Positions 53,595 to 62,571 of a DNA stretch of 64,000 bases are shown here, one piece after another. The translations under genes were made by a program, and so were the position numbers. Under the pieces are notes generated by a model. The model was not told where the DNA came from, ran no database searches, and saw nothing but the letters and a program-made list of their open reading frames with translations. Every line of letters begins with the position of its first letter. Position 1 is the stretch's first letter. Origin of the DNA: Pontibacter amylolyticus. GTDB lineage: Bacteria > Bacteroidota > Bacteroidia > Cytophagales > Hymenobacteraceae. The stretch is from assembly GCF_014638845.1 (NCBI RefSeq), contig NZ_BMFP01000003.1, positions 124,001-188,000 on the forward strand, in the 5' to 3' direction.

Positions 53595-55943
53595 ATGCCA
53601 ACACAAAACCCAAAGTATAACCCAGACCAGCGGCTGCTAACCTATAGCAAGCCCTGGCTGAAGTATACCATATACTTTGCGTTGCCCCTTTGCCTTGCCT
53701 TTGCTATACTTGACCACCTCTACCCACTCAGGGTAAACGTCTCCTACTCCCCCGTCATCACCGCTTCGGATGGCAGCGTTATCAATGCCTTCCTGAGCAG
53801 GGACGATAAGTGGCGGATGCAGCTGGAGCCGGATGAAATAAGCCCTGTGCTGAAAAAGGCGGTGCTGCTGAAAGAAGACAAGTACTTTTACTACCACCCG
53901 GGCATCAACCCCTTTGCCATTGCCAGGGCTTTTGCGAACAACGTCCTTCAAAACAAGAAAACCTCAGGCGCTTCTACCATTACCATGCAGGTGGCCCGGC
54001 TGCTCTACCCGCAACAGCGCACCTATGTCAATAAGCTGAGCGAGATGTTCCGGGCATTGCAGCTGGAGTGGCATTACAGCAAAGACGAAATCCTGCAGCT
54101 ATACCTGAACCTGGTGCCCTTTGGCGGCAACATTGAAGGGGTGAAGGCAGCCTCTGTTCTATACTTTCAGCAGTCGCCCAGGCAGCTGAGCCTGGCCCAA
54201 GCGGTCACGCTGACGGTTATTCCGAACAAACCCTCTTCGCTGCGGATTGGCGAGCAGAACGAGCGGATTGTGGCCTTTCGAAACAAGTGGTTGCAATACT
54301 ACCGGGAGCAGCAGGCGTTCCCGGCCTCAGAGATAGAAGACGCTTTGCTGGAGCCGCTGGAGGCACGCAGGCAAGAGGCGCCCAAGGTGGCGCCGCATTT
54401 TGCCTACCGCATGTACCGCAGGTATAAAAATCAGCCCATCATCAAAACCACACTGAACCGGCAGGTGCAGGAGAAGGTGGAGCAGCTGGCCTACAACTAC
54501 ATGCAGCGGCTGCGTTACCAGAACATTCACAACGCGGCCGTACTGGTCATCAACAACCAGACCGGGGCCGTGGAGGCTTACCTGGGTTCTGCCGATTTCA
54601 ATGACTTTGCACACCACGGCCAAGTGGACGGTGTGCGAGCTGTTCGCTCGCCGGGCAGTACCTTAAAGCCATTCCTCTACGCCACGGCTTTCGACAAAGG
54701 GCTGCTCACGCCGAAAACCGTGATTACCGATGTGCCTGTGGACTATGCCGGTTATCGCCCGCAAAACTACTTCGGCAACTACAACGGCAATGTCACGATA
54801 GAACATGCCCTGGCTACTTCGCTCAACGTGCCGGCCGTAAAAGTGCTCGACCAGCTGGGCGTTTTTACTTTTGTACAAAAGCTGAAGCAGGCAGAGTTTT
54901 CGCAGATGAAGCAGATGGGCCACCAGCTCGGCCTCTCCCTGATTTTGGGGGGATGTGACGTAAAGCTGGAAGAGCTGACTTTGCTGTACGCCGCGTTCGC
55001 CAACCAGGGAAAGTATAACTCCATACGCTGGCTGCAACAGGATACGACGCAAGTGGAAACGCAGCTGCTTTCTCCTGCATCGGCATACATGGTGAGCCAG
55101 ATTCTGACGCAACTCACCCGCCCCGACCTGCCGCACAATGCCCACAACAGTCCGAACCTGCCCAAAATTGCCTGGAAGACCGGCACCTCCTATGGGCGAA
55201 AGGACGCCTGGAGCATCGGCTACAACAAAAAGTATACAGTCGGCGTGTGGGTTGGCAATTTCTCCGGCGAAGGCGTTCCCGAGCTTAACGGCACCGACTC
55301 GGCCACGCCCCTGCTCTTCGACATTTTCAACAGCATTGATTATAACTCCGCTGACGGGTGGTTTCAGCAACCAAAGGGCATTGGTTTAAGAGCAGTCTGC
55401 ACCGAAAGCGGCAATCCGGCCAACAGCTTTTGCAAAAACCAGGTGCTCGATACCTTTATACCTGGCATCTCCTACACGCAAAAGTGCAGTCATCTGAAAA
55501 GAATTGCCGTTTCCGCCGATAAAAAGTATAGCTATTGCACCAGTTGCCAGCCAGCTACAGGCTTTGTACAGCAACTGTACCCCAACCATGCCCCGGAGCT
55601 GCTCACCTTTTACGATGCCGAGCGGATACCCTACCAACAGATTCCGGCGCACAACCCAACGTGTAGCCGCATTTTTAAAGAGCACGCCCCGGTTATTGCA
55701 TCTCCGGCTTCCGGCATGGAATATTTGCTCGAGCAGGAAGAACGCCAGCAACTGATGCTGCACAGCAACACCCACAACGAGGTTAAGCAGGTATACTGGT
55801 ACATCAACGATAAATTCCTACGCGCCACCGCTTCCAACGAGAAGGTGTTTTTTGAGCCGCTGAGGGCCGGCAGTTATAAAATATCCTGCACAGATGACCA
55901 GGGGCGGAACACGGATAGCTATATCACAGTGAGGTTTTTGTGA
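53595..55943 (+). CDS. pbpC: Penicillin-binding protein 1C
   Basis: Bifunctional peptidoglycan glycosyltransferase/transpeptidase-like protein, 782 aa. An N-terminal membrane helix (IYFALPLCLAFAILDHLY) precedes a GT51 domain with KEDKYFYYHPGINPFAIARA and SGASTITMQVARLLYPQQRT. The transpeptidase domain has SPGSTLKPF (active-site Ser, SxxK), TSLNVPAVK (SxN) and WKTGTSYGRKDAWSIGY (KTG). A C-terminal BiPBP-type domain ends the protein with CTDDQGRNTDSYITVRF. PBP1C pairs with alpha-2-macroglobulin in many Gram-negatives; here they are separated by a GIY-YIG insertion. Confidence 0.95.
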   Translation: MPTQNPKYNPDQRLLTYSKPWLKYTIYFALPLCLAFAILDHLYPLRVNVSYSPVITASDGSVINAFLSRDDKWRMQLEPDEISPVLKKAVLLKEDKYFYYHPGINPFAIARAFANNVLQNKKTSGASTITMQVARLLYPQQRTYVNKLSEMFRALQLEWHYSKDEILQLYLNLVPFGGNIEGVKAASVLYFQQSPRQLSLAQAVTLTVIPNKPSSLRIGEQNERIVAFRNKWLQYYREQQAFPASEIEDALLEPLEARRQEAPKVAPHFAYRMYRRYKNQPIIKTTLNRQVQEKVEQLAYNYMQRLRYQNIHNAAVLVINNQTGAVEAYLGSADFNDFAHHGQVDGVRAVRSPGSTLKPFLYATAFDKGLLTPKTVITDVPVDYAGYRPQNYFGNYNGNVTIEHALATSLNVPAVKVLDQLGVFTFVQKLKQAEFSQMKQMGHQLGLSLILGGCDVKLEELTLLYAAFANQGKYNSIRWLQQDTTQVETQLLSPASAYMVSQILTQLTRPDLPHNAHNSPNLPKIAWKTGTSYGRKDAWSIGYNKKYTVGVWVGNFSGEGVPELNGTDSATPLLFDIFNSIDYNSADGWFQQPKGIGLRAVCTESGNPANSFCKNQVLDTFIPGISYTQKCSHLKRIAVSADKKYSYCTSCQPATGFVQQLYPNHAPELLTFYDAERIPYQQIPAHNPTCSRIFKEHAPVIASPASGMEYLLEQEERQQLMLHSNTHNEVKQVYWYINDKFLRATASNEKVFFEPLRAGSYKISCTDDQGRNTDSYITVRFL

Positions 55944-56041
55944 AGTATAGAAAGTATAATCTCACCTCTGCGAAGCGTGGTGTCTGGGCCAAGTCTGTTA
56001 ACACCAATTGGCTCGCTTCACAAACCGAGGCTAAGGCTCTG

Positions 56042-56497
56042 CTATAGCTGTCGCTCCAACACGACCACTTCCTGCTCCACAACCGTTTGGCCATCCTTCT
56101 GTTCTTCTTCCCTTTTCACCATCTCGAGGCCCGTCGCTGTAAAAGTTAGCGAGTAGGGCTCTTTGCCCTTGCGGAACTCACCCATGTAGAGCTTTCCTTC
56201 CGTCATTTGCACAGGCAGTGTTGTCTGGTGGCGTCCGAAGCCGTCTGTGATAACCAGCCTGCCATCCTTGGTAAATTCATAGGTCTTCTCGCCTGGCTGG
56301 TACACGTCGCGGTCTGTCTCTTTGACTGCGCCATTCACTTCTTCTGTGTCTGTTTTGGAGCGTACGTCCCATTTACCATTGAGCCTGTTGTCGATGGGGT
56401 TTCGGCCGTTTTCATCCTTGTCCCTGCTGTGCTGGCAGGAGGCGGAGAAGCCTGCTACAAAAAGTATAAGAATGATGAATGATTGTCTTGCTAGCAT
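56042..56497 (-). CDS. Lipocalin-like lipoprotein
   Basis: A 151-residue lipoprotein: signal SFIILILFVAGFSASC with lipobox SASC. The mature part is beta-rich: NGKWDVRSKTDTEEVNG, PGEKTYEFTKDGRLVITDG, MTEGKLYMGEFRKGKEPYSL and FTATGLEMVKREEEQKDGQ, a layout seen in lipocalin-like proteins of Bacteroidota. Function unknown. Last gene of the minus-strand run from 61.2 kb, although 130 bp separate it from the HIU hydrolase-like gene. Confidence 0.7.
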   Translation of the reverse strand: MLARQSFIILILFVAGFSASCQHSRDKDENGRNPIDNRLNGKWDVRSKTDTEEVNGAVKETDRDVYQPGEKTYEFTKDGRLVITDGFGRHQTTLPVQMTEGKLYMGEFRKGKEPYSLTFTATGLEMVKREEEQKDGQTVVEQEVVVLERQL

Positions 56498-56626
56498 AGG
56501 TGGTCAATTAAAATTGGAAAATGGTATGTGAACTGCCAGGCGTCAGGCTCTCGGGCATGGAGGCCACGGGCGGTAGAGCATGGGATTAAAGCGGATCGGT
56601 CTTAAGGGTTTAGGGAAGCCTGTTGA

Positions 56627-57034
56627 CTAGTTCCCTCTGTAGGTAGAGTAGCCATAGGGGGAGAGGGTGATCGGGACATGGTAATGCTCTTTATCCCTGA
56701 TCTGGAACACCACTTCAACAAAGGGGTAGAAGGAAGCCGTGTGTTGCTGCTTAAAATAGTCAGCCACCAGAAAGGTGAGCCTGTAAATGCCTGCCTCTGC
56801 TTTCTTATAGTCGAGAAAATCCTTGATGCGCCCGTTTTCGTCGGTTTTCTTCTCCTCCACTGTTGTCCACTTATTGTTCTTCTCGTTCAGTTTTTCCAGC
56901 CTGACAGGCACACCGGCTGCGGGGCGGCCAGTAGAAACATCGAGGATGTGGCTGGAAAGCTGGTAGGTGGGGGTTTGCGCGTAAGCAACGGTGGTTACCA
57001 GAACGAACAATAGTATAAAAGCTAAATTTCTCAT
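56627..57034 (-). CDS. Exported transthyretin-like / 5-hydroxyisourate hydrolase family protein
   Basis: A 135-residue protein: signal peptide MRNLAFILLFVLVTTVAYAQ, then a complete transthyretin/HIUase fold. QLSSHILDVSTGRPAAGVPV carries the first active-site His, KTDENGRIKDFLDY the Arg, and HYHVPITLSPYGYSTYRGN the second His and the C-terminal signature. HIUase acts in urate breakdown, normally in the cytosol; this one is predicted to be periplasmic. The usual terminal YRGS is YRGN here. It is followed on the same strand by a lipoprotein and preceded by an HbpS-like gene 16 bp away. Confidence 0.88.
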   Translation of the reverse strand: MRNLAFILLFVLVTTVAYAQTPTYQLSSHILDVSTGRPAAGVPVRLEKLNEKNNKWTTVEEKKTDENGRIKDFLDYKKAEAGIYRLTFLVADYFKQQHTASFYPFVEVVFQIRDKEHYHVPITLSPYGYSTYRGN

Positions 57035-57050
57035 AGTGTGCGTATTTAAA

Positions 57051-57596
57051 TTAGTGTATAAGTATGGCTGCTTCTTCTATAGTTGCAGATTTTGCGATGT
57101 TATCGTCGTTTTCCGGTCCGCCACCGCCCGCTACGCCAATGCCGCCGATTACGCGTCCGTTATGCCAGATGGGGTAGCCACCGCCCAGCAGCAACAGTTC
57201 CGGAAGGTTGGCCAGGTTCTGCGTGTCGGTATTGGCTTTGGCATTGCGGCCCAGTAGCAGGGTGGGCGTTTTGGTGGAGAGCGAGGTATAGGCTTTTCTT
57301 CTGGCGGCTTCGGTGTTGTGCGGCCCCACGCCATTGCCCCGCGTCAGCATAATAACCTGCCCCGAGGCGTCCAAAATGGCAATGCTCACGTCTTTGTTCA
57401 AGGATCTGGCAGCTACCCGGGCGCGGCTTGTCAGCTCCAAAGCTGCCTCCAGCGTGAGTTGATGCGACTCAGCCACGTACCTTGTCTGTGTCTGGAATTC
57501 GCTACCCTTTTGTTTTTTGCTTTCCTGATTACTGGTCTGAGCCAAAGAAAGCATCGGAATGAACAGGAGTATTAGCAACTGCAGTTTGTAGAACAT
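57051..57596 (-). CDS. Exported GlcG/HbpS-type heme-binding family protein
   Basis: A 181-residue protein with a signal peptide (LLILLFIPMLSLAQ). The mature part is a GlcG/HbpS domain: LTLEAALELTSRARVAARSL, VSIAILDASGQVIMLTRGNG, TEAARRKAYTSLSTKTPT and LLLLGGGYPIWHNGRVIGG with GIGVAGGGGPENDD. HbpS proteins bind heme in sensing; GlcG is of unknown function. It lies 16 bp upstream of the HIUase-like gene, so the two are likely co-transcribed. Confidence 0.88.
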   Translation of the reverse strand: MFYKLQLLILLFIPMLSLAQTSNQESKKQKGSEFQTQTRYVAESHQLTLEAALELTSRARVAARSLNKDVSIAILDASGQVIMLTRGNGVGPHNTEAARRKAYTSLSTKTPTLLLGRNAKANTDTQNLANLPELLLLGGGYPIWHNGRVIGGIGVAGGGGPENDDNIAKSATIEEAAILIH

Positions 57597-57658
57597 AATT
57601 ATGTTTTTACAAAGCTACCGGTACTGCTTATGAAAAACATTGACCTAGCGCAACGTTT

Positions 57659-58228
57659 TCAGAGTCTGGCCTTTGTGCGGCTGAGGGTGGAGGGCGAGAT
57701 GCCCAGGTATGAGGCGGCCATTTTGTTGGAGACGCGCAGCAGGAAATCGGGCTGATGCCGGATGACCCACTTTACTTTCTCCAGTGCGTCGAAGCCCTGA
57801 AACCCGTAGATTCTGCTCTGGGCCATGATGAAGCCCTGTTCCAGAATCTGCCGGTAAATGAATCCGAAAGCAGGTATGGTCTCTACCAGATGAAGAAAGT
57901 CTGCCCTGTTTATTTTGAGCAGCTCGGAGCGCTCGATGGCCTGCATGTACTCCGAAGCAGGGGTCTGCTCTATAAAGCTGGGCAGCGCGGTGCCAAAGCC
58001 TCCTTCGAAGGCAAAGAACCGGCTCGTCTCCTTGCCTCCTTCATGGATGGTATAGATCCTGATGCAGCCTTTGTTCACGAAATAATAATGCTGGCAGACC
58101 TCCCCGCTCGCAAGCAGGAGTTCGTTGCGCTTTGTCCTGACAGGACTGAAGCAGGTATAGATCCGCTCTAAATCGGCTTCCGCTATACCTGCCCTGCTTC
58201 TAATATAGTCCCTTAAAAGCCCATGCAT
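57659..58228 (-). CDS. Crp/Fnr family transcriptional regulator
   Basis: A 189-residue regulator with an N-terminal cyclic-nucleotide-binding-like jelly roll (ELLLASGEVCQHYYFVNKGC, IRIYTIHEGGKETSRFFAFE, SFIEQTPASEYMQAIERSEL) and a C-terminal HTH (VSNKMAASYLGISPSTLSRT). The arginine and glutamate that bind cAMP in CRP are not obvious, as is typical in Bacteroidota, where the ligand is unknown. It lies just upstream of the HbpS/HIUase genes and could control them. Confidence 0.9.
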   Translation of the reverse strand: MHGLLRDYIRSRAGIAEADLERIYTCFSPVRTKRNELLLASGEVCQHYYFVNKGCIRIYTIHEGGKETSRFFAFEGGFGTALPSFIEQTPASEYMQAIERSELLKINRADFLHLVETIPAFGFIYRQILEQGFIMAQSRIYGFQGFDALEKVKWVIRHQPDFLLRVSNKMAASYLGISPSTLSRTKARL

Positions 58229-58283
58229 TGGTTCCTGCCCATCTTAATTTGCTGTCTTACTTTACTGCTTCAGGTGGTCGAGC

Positions 58284-58955
58284 TTACTTTGCAGAAGCTG
58301 CTTCCAGCACCTTTGCTATACCTGCATAACCACGGTTGCGGGCGTGCTGCAGTGCTGTAACCCCGTCGCTGTCCGGAATGTTTACGTCGCATCCGGCATT
58401 TATGAGGGTCTGCACCACTTCTACGTACGTGTCGCTGCCGTCGCCCAGTACCACGGCCTCCATCAGGGCCGTCCAGCCCAGGCGGTTCACGTGGTCAATA
58501 GGGAAGCCCTTGGTATTGGCCAGCAGCCTGACCACCTCCAGGTGCCCCTTCTCGCAGGCCGGTATCAGCGCGCTGCCGTTGTAGCGGTTGAAGACATCGA
58601 AACGCGAGCCGTTCTCCAGATACAACTTTACCAGTTCGGTCTGCCCTGTTGCGCCTGCATACAGAAAAGGGCTGTCCTTTATGACATCCTGCTGGTTCAC
58701 ATCTGCTCCAGACGCTACCAGCAGCTGCGCCATTTTCAAATCATTGTTCTGCGTAGCCAATAGCAGAAGGGACCTTTTCTGATGGTCTGTGGCATTCACA
58801 TCGGCGCCATGCTTCAGGGCCGATGCCACCTCGTACAGCTCCCCTTTTAGAACAGCCTTAATGATTGAGTTTTGGGCAACAATTGTCTCCATAGTTGATT
58901 CTGTGTAACAAGTGGCAAGGACGATGAGAAAGTGAAACAGGAACAAGTAACGCAT
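58284..58955 (-). CDS. Ankyrin repeat protein, exported
   Basis: A 223-residue protein with an N-terminal signal-like helix (YLFLFHFLIVLATC, possible lipobox LATC) and five to six ankyrin repeats: LKHGADVNATDHQKRSLLLL, LLVASGADVNQQDVIKDSPF, YLENGSRFDVFNRYNGSALI, GFPIDHVNRLGWTALMEAVV and LINAGCDVNIPDSDGVTALQ. Small periplasmic ankyrin proteins often accompany oxidoreductases. It lies 12 bp after the amidohydrolase gene and is probably co-transcribed with it. Confidence 0.88.
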   Translation of the reverse strand: MRYLFLFHFLIVLATCYTESTMETIVAQNSIIKAVLKGELYEVASALKHGADVNATDHQKRSLLLLATQNNDLKMAQLLVASGADVNQQDVIKDSPFLYAGATGQTELVKLYLENGSRFDVFNRYNGSALIPACEKGHLEVVRLLANTKGFPIDHVNRLGWTALMEAVVLGDGSDTYVEVVQTLINAGCDVNIPDSDGVTALQHARNRGYAGIAKVLEAASAK

Positions 58956-58967
58956 CTGGCATCGGAT

Positions 58968-60311
58968 TTAGTAGACCATCTTCCCTTTGTGGATCAGGGA
59001 CTTTACGGGTGAAACGCGGGAAACGGCCTCCGCCGAGCAGCTGGCTTCCACCAGCACCAGGTCAGCCGTGTCTCCAGCCTGGGGCCACTGCCGGTTGCCT
59101 TTCTCATCCAGCGGCAGGATGTTGTGCGTGGCCAGTTTCAGGCAGCGGGAAAGTTCCAGTTCGGTCGAGAAGCCGTAGAGTTGTGCCATCAGGTTGGCTT
59201 TTTGCAGCACGCTGCCTGTCCCGAAAGTGTTCCAGTGGTCCACAATAGAGTCGTTGCCGGTGCTGACGTCTACGCCATACCTGTAAAGCGTTGGGATGGG
59301 CATGATCATGCTTCCAACAGGTATAGAGGAGACGATTCCGATCCGGGCTTGCGCCAGCAGCTCGGCCATTTCCTCCTGTTTTGGTTTCCCGAGCCGGGCA
59401 AGCACAAAGGCATGGCTGATGAAGGTCTTGCCTTTCAGGACGGGGTTTTCGTTCACCCGGTCGATCAGGTAGTTTACCGTTCTGAGCCCAGGCTCACCGC
59501 CCTCGTGCAGGTGTATGTCGATGCCCTTCTGGTGGTCCAGCGCCAGCTGCACCACAAAGTCCAAGCTTTTCTCCATGTCGCCATCAATCGCATGCGGGTC
59601 CAGTCCGCCGATATAGTCGATTCCCATGTTGGCGGCCTCCCGCATCAGGTGCTGCGATTTGGAGCGCAGGATGCCGTGCTGCGGAAAAGCGACCAGCTCT
59701 GCGGCAAAGCTGTCTTTCTTGTTTTCAAGGGCACGCTGCAGGTTTTTCAGGGAGTCAAGCTTAGAGGTAGGTTCGATGTTGACGTGGCTCCTGGCAAAAT
59801 TAGCCCCATGCGTCTGCAGAAGTTCGATGATTTTCTCTGCCCGCCCGGTAGAGGAACTGAGCATCTTGGGCAGGATTTGCTGCTCGTAGGCAATCATATC
59901 CTCTACGGTCCGGTTCTTCTTGCGCCGTGCCTGCCAGGGACCGCCATAAAAGGTCTTGTCCAGGTGGATGTGCATGTCCTTGAAGGCGGGAAGTAGCAGC
60001 AGGCCTTTGGCGTCGACGGCCTTGGCAGTAGGGTTGTTGGCCCGGACGGCGCTTATTTTCCCCCTGCTGATCTCGAGCAGGAACAAGTCGGTTCGAGTGG
60101 CGATCACCTCCCCCTCCTCATACTCGAAGCCTGTCTCCAGCCGCACGTTCTTCAGCGTTAGGGTATCCCCGCTGGCTGCAAACTTGTTGTTTTCGTCGCT
60201 CTCTGACTGGCTTCCGGCAAATAAGCTGCTGTAGGAGAGCATGCTGCTTCCGGCTAGCAGGATAGATGAGTTTACGATAAAGTCTTTACGTGTAATGCGT
60301 TGCGAGGCCAT
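58968..60311 (-). CDS. Exported amidohydrolase, cytosine deaminase-like
   Basis: A 447-residue metal-dependent hydrolase. The N-terminus RITRKDFIVNSSILLAGSS looks like a Tat-type or lipid-anchored signal. Motifs: LLLPAFKDMHIHLDKTFYGG (HxH metal ligands), LVAFPQHGIL, IDIHLHEGGEPG (metal His), TFISHAFVLARLG (His) and VDVSTGNDSIVDHWNTFG (metal Asp). The HIHLDKTFYGGPW segment is characteristic of the cytosine deaminase subgroup; the substrate here is not certain. It precedes the ankyrin gene and follows an AraC regulator on the same strand. Confidence 0.85.
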   Translation of the reverse strand: MASQRITRKDFIVNSSILLAGSSMLSYSSLFAGSQSESDENNKFAASGDTLTLKNVRLETGFEYEEGEVIATRTDLFLLEISRGKISAVRANNPTAKAVDAKGLLLLPAFKDMHIHLDKTFYGGPWQARRKKNRTVEDMIAYEQQILPKMLSSSTGRAEKIIELLQTHGANFARSHVNIEPTSKLDSLKNLQRALENKKDSFAAELVAFPQHGILRSKSQHLMREAANMGIDYIGGLDPHAIDGDMEKSLDFVVQLALDHQKGIDIHLHEGGEPGLRTVNYLIDRVNENPVLKGKTFISHAFVLARLGKPKQEEMAELLAQARIGIVSSIPVGSMIMPIPTLYRYGVDVSTGNDSIVDHWNTFGTGSVLQKANLMAQLYGFSTELELSRCLKLATHNILPLDEKGNRQWPQAGDTADLVLVEASCSAEAVSRVSPVKSLIHKGKMVY

Positions 60312-60390
60312 GCTACTTCAGTTTAGAGCAACAAAGTTAGCGCTTCTATACCTGGCACAGCTGTGTGATTTCTGCCAGAACTTGTTAATT

Positions 60391-61239
60391 TTATAACTGA
60401 CTCCGGAATAAGCGTGGCGAGCTTCCGGTCTGGCCCTTAAAAAAGTTGGAGAAATAGGCCAGGTCGCTGAAGCCGAGTTCGAAAGCGATCTCCTTGATCG
60501 ACATATCGGAGGCCCGCAGAAGGCGTTTGGCTTCCAGTGTGACGCGGTTCTGAACGAGGTACATGGCCGATACCTGTAGGTGCTTTCGGCAGAGTATGTT
60601 CAGGTAGTTGGCTGAGATATGCAGCTTCTCTGCGTAGAAAGCCACTGTTTTCTGCTCCTTGAAACAGGCATCCACCAGGTGTTGGTACTTCAGGAGCGCA
60701 GGCGCAGCCCGGTACACGGACGAAAGCTCATTTTTGCTTTCGGCCTCATGGCTGACCAGCTGCGCGACGATCTGACTCCTTAGTTTGACGATGGCCCAGT
60801 CAACGGGCTTTGAATTCAGCTCGTCGCGCACGGCGAGAAATTCGTAGCGCAGCTTACGGAAAGTGTCTGGGGCGAGGCTGATGACGGGGTGCTTCCGGTA
60901 GAGCACGAAGGACAATTCCAGCGAAGAGGAAAAGGTCTCGAAAACAGGTCGGCTGACCATGAGCTGACAGGCCCGTGTGTTTTCACCGAGGCTCCAGCGG
61001 TGCACCTGGCCAGGCAGCAGCAGGTGCAGCTGGCCGCCGTCCACGGCATACTCCTCGAAGTCGATAGTGTGCGTGCCACTTCCCTCCTCAAACAAAAGCA
61101 GCATGAAGAAATCGTGTTTGTGCGGCCTGTCGATTTGCTGCTTCCCCTGTACGTCCAGGTACTGCAGGCCATGGACCGGCTGCGGAGCCGGCTGAAATTC
61201 CTGAATGCCAAGTGTGGGAAAGTGATCGTTTGTGCTCAC
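60391..61239 (-). CDS. AraC family transcriptional regulator
   Basis: A 282-residue regulator. The N-terminal half is an AraC-type cupin arm (RPHKHDFFMLLLFEEGSGTH, LHLLLPGQVHRWSLGENTR). The C-terminal ~100 residues form the double HTH: AEKLHISANYLNILCRKHL and SDMSIKEIAFELGFSDLAYF with SNFFKGQTGSSPRLFRSQ. The start is GTG at 61239 (MSTNDHFPTLGI). It lies 79 bp upstream of the amidohydrolase gene and is a likely regulator of it. Confidence 0.93.
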   Translation of the reverse strand: MSTNDHFPTLGIQEFQPAPQPVHGLQYLDVQGKQQIDRPHKHDFFMLLLFEEGSGTHTIDFEEYAVDGGQLHLLLPGQVHRWSLGENTRACQLMVSRPVFETFSSSLELSFVLYRKHPVISLAPDTFRKLRYEFLAVRDELNSKPVDWAIVKLRSQIVAQLVSHEAESKNELSSVYRAAPALLKYQHLVDACFKEQKTVAFYAEKLHISANYLNILCRKHLQVSAMYLVQNRVTLEAKRLLRASDMSIKEIAFELGFSDLAYFSNFFKGQTGSSPRLFRSQL

Positions 61240-61785
61240 GACGTAATTTATAAAATCTTGAAATGATGCTCTTAAATTTTATACCCTTATGAGGTATGGC
61301 TAATGTAGAAAGGGTGAGCATAACTTGTAGAAATGGTATGCCAGTCCATTGAATTTCTATACCTGAAGCACTAAAACAGACTTCTTTCCAGAAACGCAGA
61401 TACCCTAACGATAGTCAAGAGTCATGATCTCCCCGAGATCCAGGCATAGAAGGAGTGTGTTCTAGTACGAGAAGCAAGCAGGAAAGGAAGCGATATCAGG
61501 GAGGAAGCAAAAGCACAGGTGTAAAATACACCCAGTAAAAACTGCTAAGGCATGTGTCTTAAGCCCCTTTAAGCAGTATGGACGCTAAGATATACCTGAG
61601 GGAAGCAGCGTATGATTGCAAAACAACCCAGTTGGTCAGGTGATTATTAATTAAACCTGCATCCAGCTCCTCAGCCCTACTAAATCGCGTGTGTGAAGAT
61701 AAGCTCCCTTTGAGGAATTAATAAAGTTAGATGGGAGCCGCGTATATAGTCCATTTTGTTCTGCATGTCACATCTTCTAAAGCAA
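61240..61785. other. Gene-free region between AraC gene and tRNA cluster
   Basis: About 550 bp with no supported gene. It carries two AGGTATA-type motifs (61361, 61591 areas) and a small inverted repeat GGTGTAAAATACACC (about 61529-61543). I recognise no RNA family. The AraC promoter must lie near 61240-61320. Confidence 0.45.
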
Positions 61786-61818
61786 AAAACCCTCTTAGCG
61801 ATAAACTAAGAGGGTTTT
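61786..61818 (-). terminator. Terminator of the tRNA cluster
   Basis: Perfect 13-bp stem AAAACCCTCTTAG (61786-61798) / CTAAGAGGGTTTT (61806-61818). On the minus strand it runs into T-rich DNA, 15 bp past the tRNA-Arg 3' end. Confidence 0.88.
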
Positions 61819-61832
61819 CCATACTTAAACCG

Positions 61833-61906
61833 TGATCCCGTTTGGATTCGAACCAAAGACCTACTGCTTAGAAGGCAGTTGCTCTATCCAGCTGAGCTAC
61901 GAGACC
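61833..61906 (-). tRNA. tRNA-Arg (anticodon TCT)
   Basis: Minus-strand cloverleaf: acceptor GGTCTCG pairs with CGGGATC (two G-U pairs), D-arm GCTC/GAGC, anticodon stem ACTGC/GCAGT with loop CTTCTAA, T-loop TTCGAAT. CCA is not encoded. It reads AGA/AGG codons, which are partly those used when the AGGTATA motif falls in frame as AGG. Confidence 0.96.
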
Positions 61907-61976
61907 AGCGTCCTCAGGAGAGCGTTAGCTCTACCCTTAAACAAAAAATTTCGGAATTGCTTCCGAAATTTTTAAG

Positions 61977-62050
61977 TCGGGGTGGCAGGATTCGAACCTA
62001 CGACCTCCACATCCCAAATGTGGCGCGATACCGGGCTACGCTACACCCCG
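61977..62050 (-). tRNA. tRNA-Pro (anticodon TGG)
   Basis: Minus-strand cloverleaf: acceptor CGGGGTG with CACCCCG, anticodon stem CCACA/TGTGG with loop TTTGGGA, T-loop TTCGAAT, discriminator A. No encoded CCA. Middle gene of a three-tRNA cluster. Confidence 0.96.
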
Positions 62051-62164
62051 AACTGTGCTTCCAACTCCGGTCAGCGATTGTGTCGCTGTTAATGTTGAAC
62101 GCGGTGCAAAAGTAAGCGAAGAATTTAAATTGTCAAAACATTTTCAATTTATTTTTTCCGCTTG

Positions 62165-62251
62165 CGGAGGAGGGGGGATTCGAACCCCCGGTACCGTTTC
62201 CAGTACGGCAGTTTAGCAAACTGCTGGTTTAAGCCACTCACCCACCCCTCC
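62165..62251 (-). tRNA. tRNA-Ser (anticodon GCT)
   Basis: Minus-strand class II tRNA, 87 nt: acceptor GGAGGGG with CTCCTCC (one G-U pair), anticodon stem GCAGT/ACTGC with loop TTGCTAA, a long variable arm CGTACTGGAAACGGTACC, T-loop TTCGAAT, discriminator G as is usual for serine tRNA. Confidence 0.96.
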
Positions 62252-62571
62252 GGGTCTCTCCCTGCTGAAGAGATTGCAAACATACTACATTAAATTTGCC
62301 CACACAATAGCACACACCAAAATTTTAGCAAACAAACCCGCCTGGCACACTCCTAAACTCCTTTTTCAAAAACTAACTACCTGATTCTATTCAGCTTTCC
62401 GCAGCGGTATTTTCTGAAAATAATTTGAACTGTCTCCTCCTTTTCACTACTCCAAACGGCATCTGCCTTACCCGCTATACCTATAACTGCTTTTGGTGCC
62501 ACGCAAAAGCCCCGTACATTGGCTTTCCTTTCTTATATTTGTCATCGGGCCATTGCCCAAGCCCGTACAAC
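62252..62571. other. Divergent spacer between tRNA cluster and batB-like gene
   Basis: 320 bp that must hold the tRNA promoter (minus strand) and the Bat promoter (plus strand). TTATATTTGTC (62533-62543) contains TATATTTG, a full -7 consensus on the plus strand, ~30 bp before the VWA gene. One GCTATACCTATAAC motif lies near 62475. Confidence 0.45.

Noticed and set aside
55944..56041. Hairpin after pbpC
   Set aside because: GAAGCG/CGCTTC and TGGTGT/ACACCA can pair, but the loop is long and there is no T-run, so I do not call it a terminator.
61879..62115. 78-codon frame over the tRNA cluster
   Set aside because: It overlaps clear tRNA-Arg and tRNA-Pro cloverleafs on the other strand.
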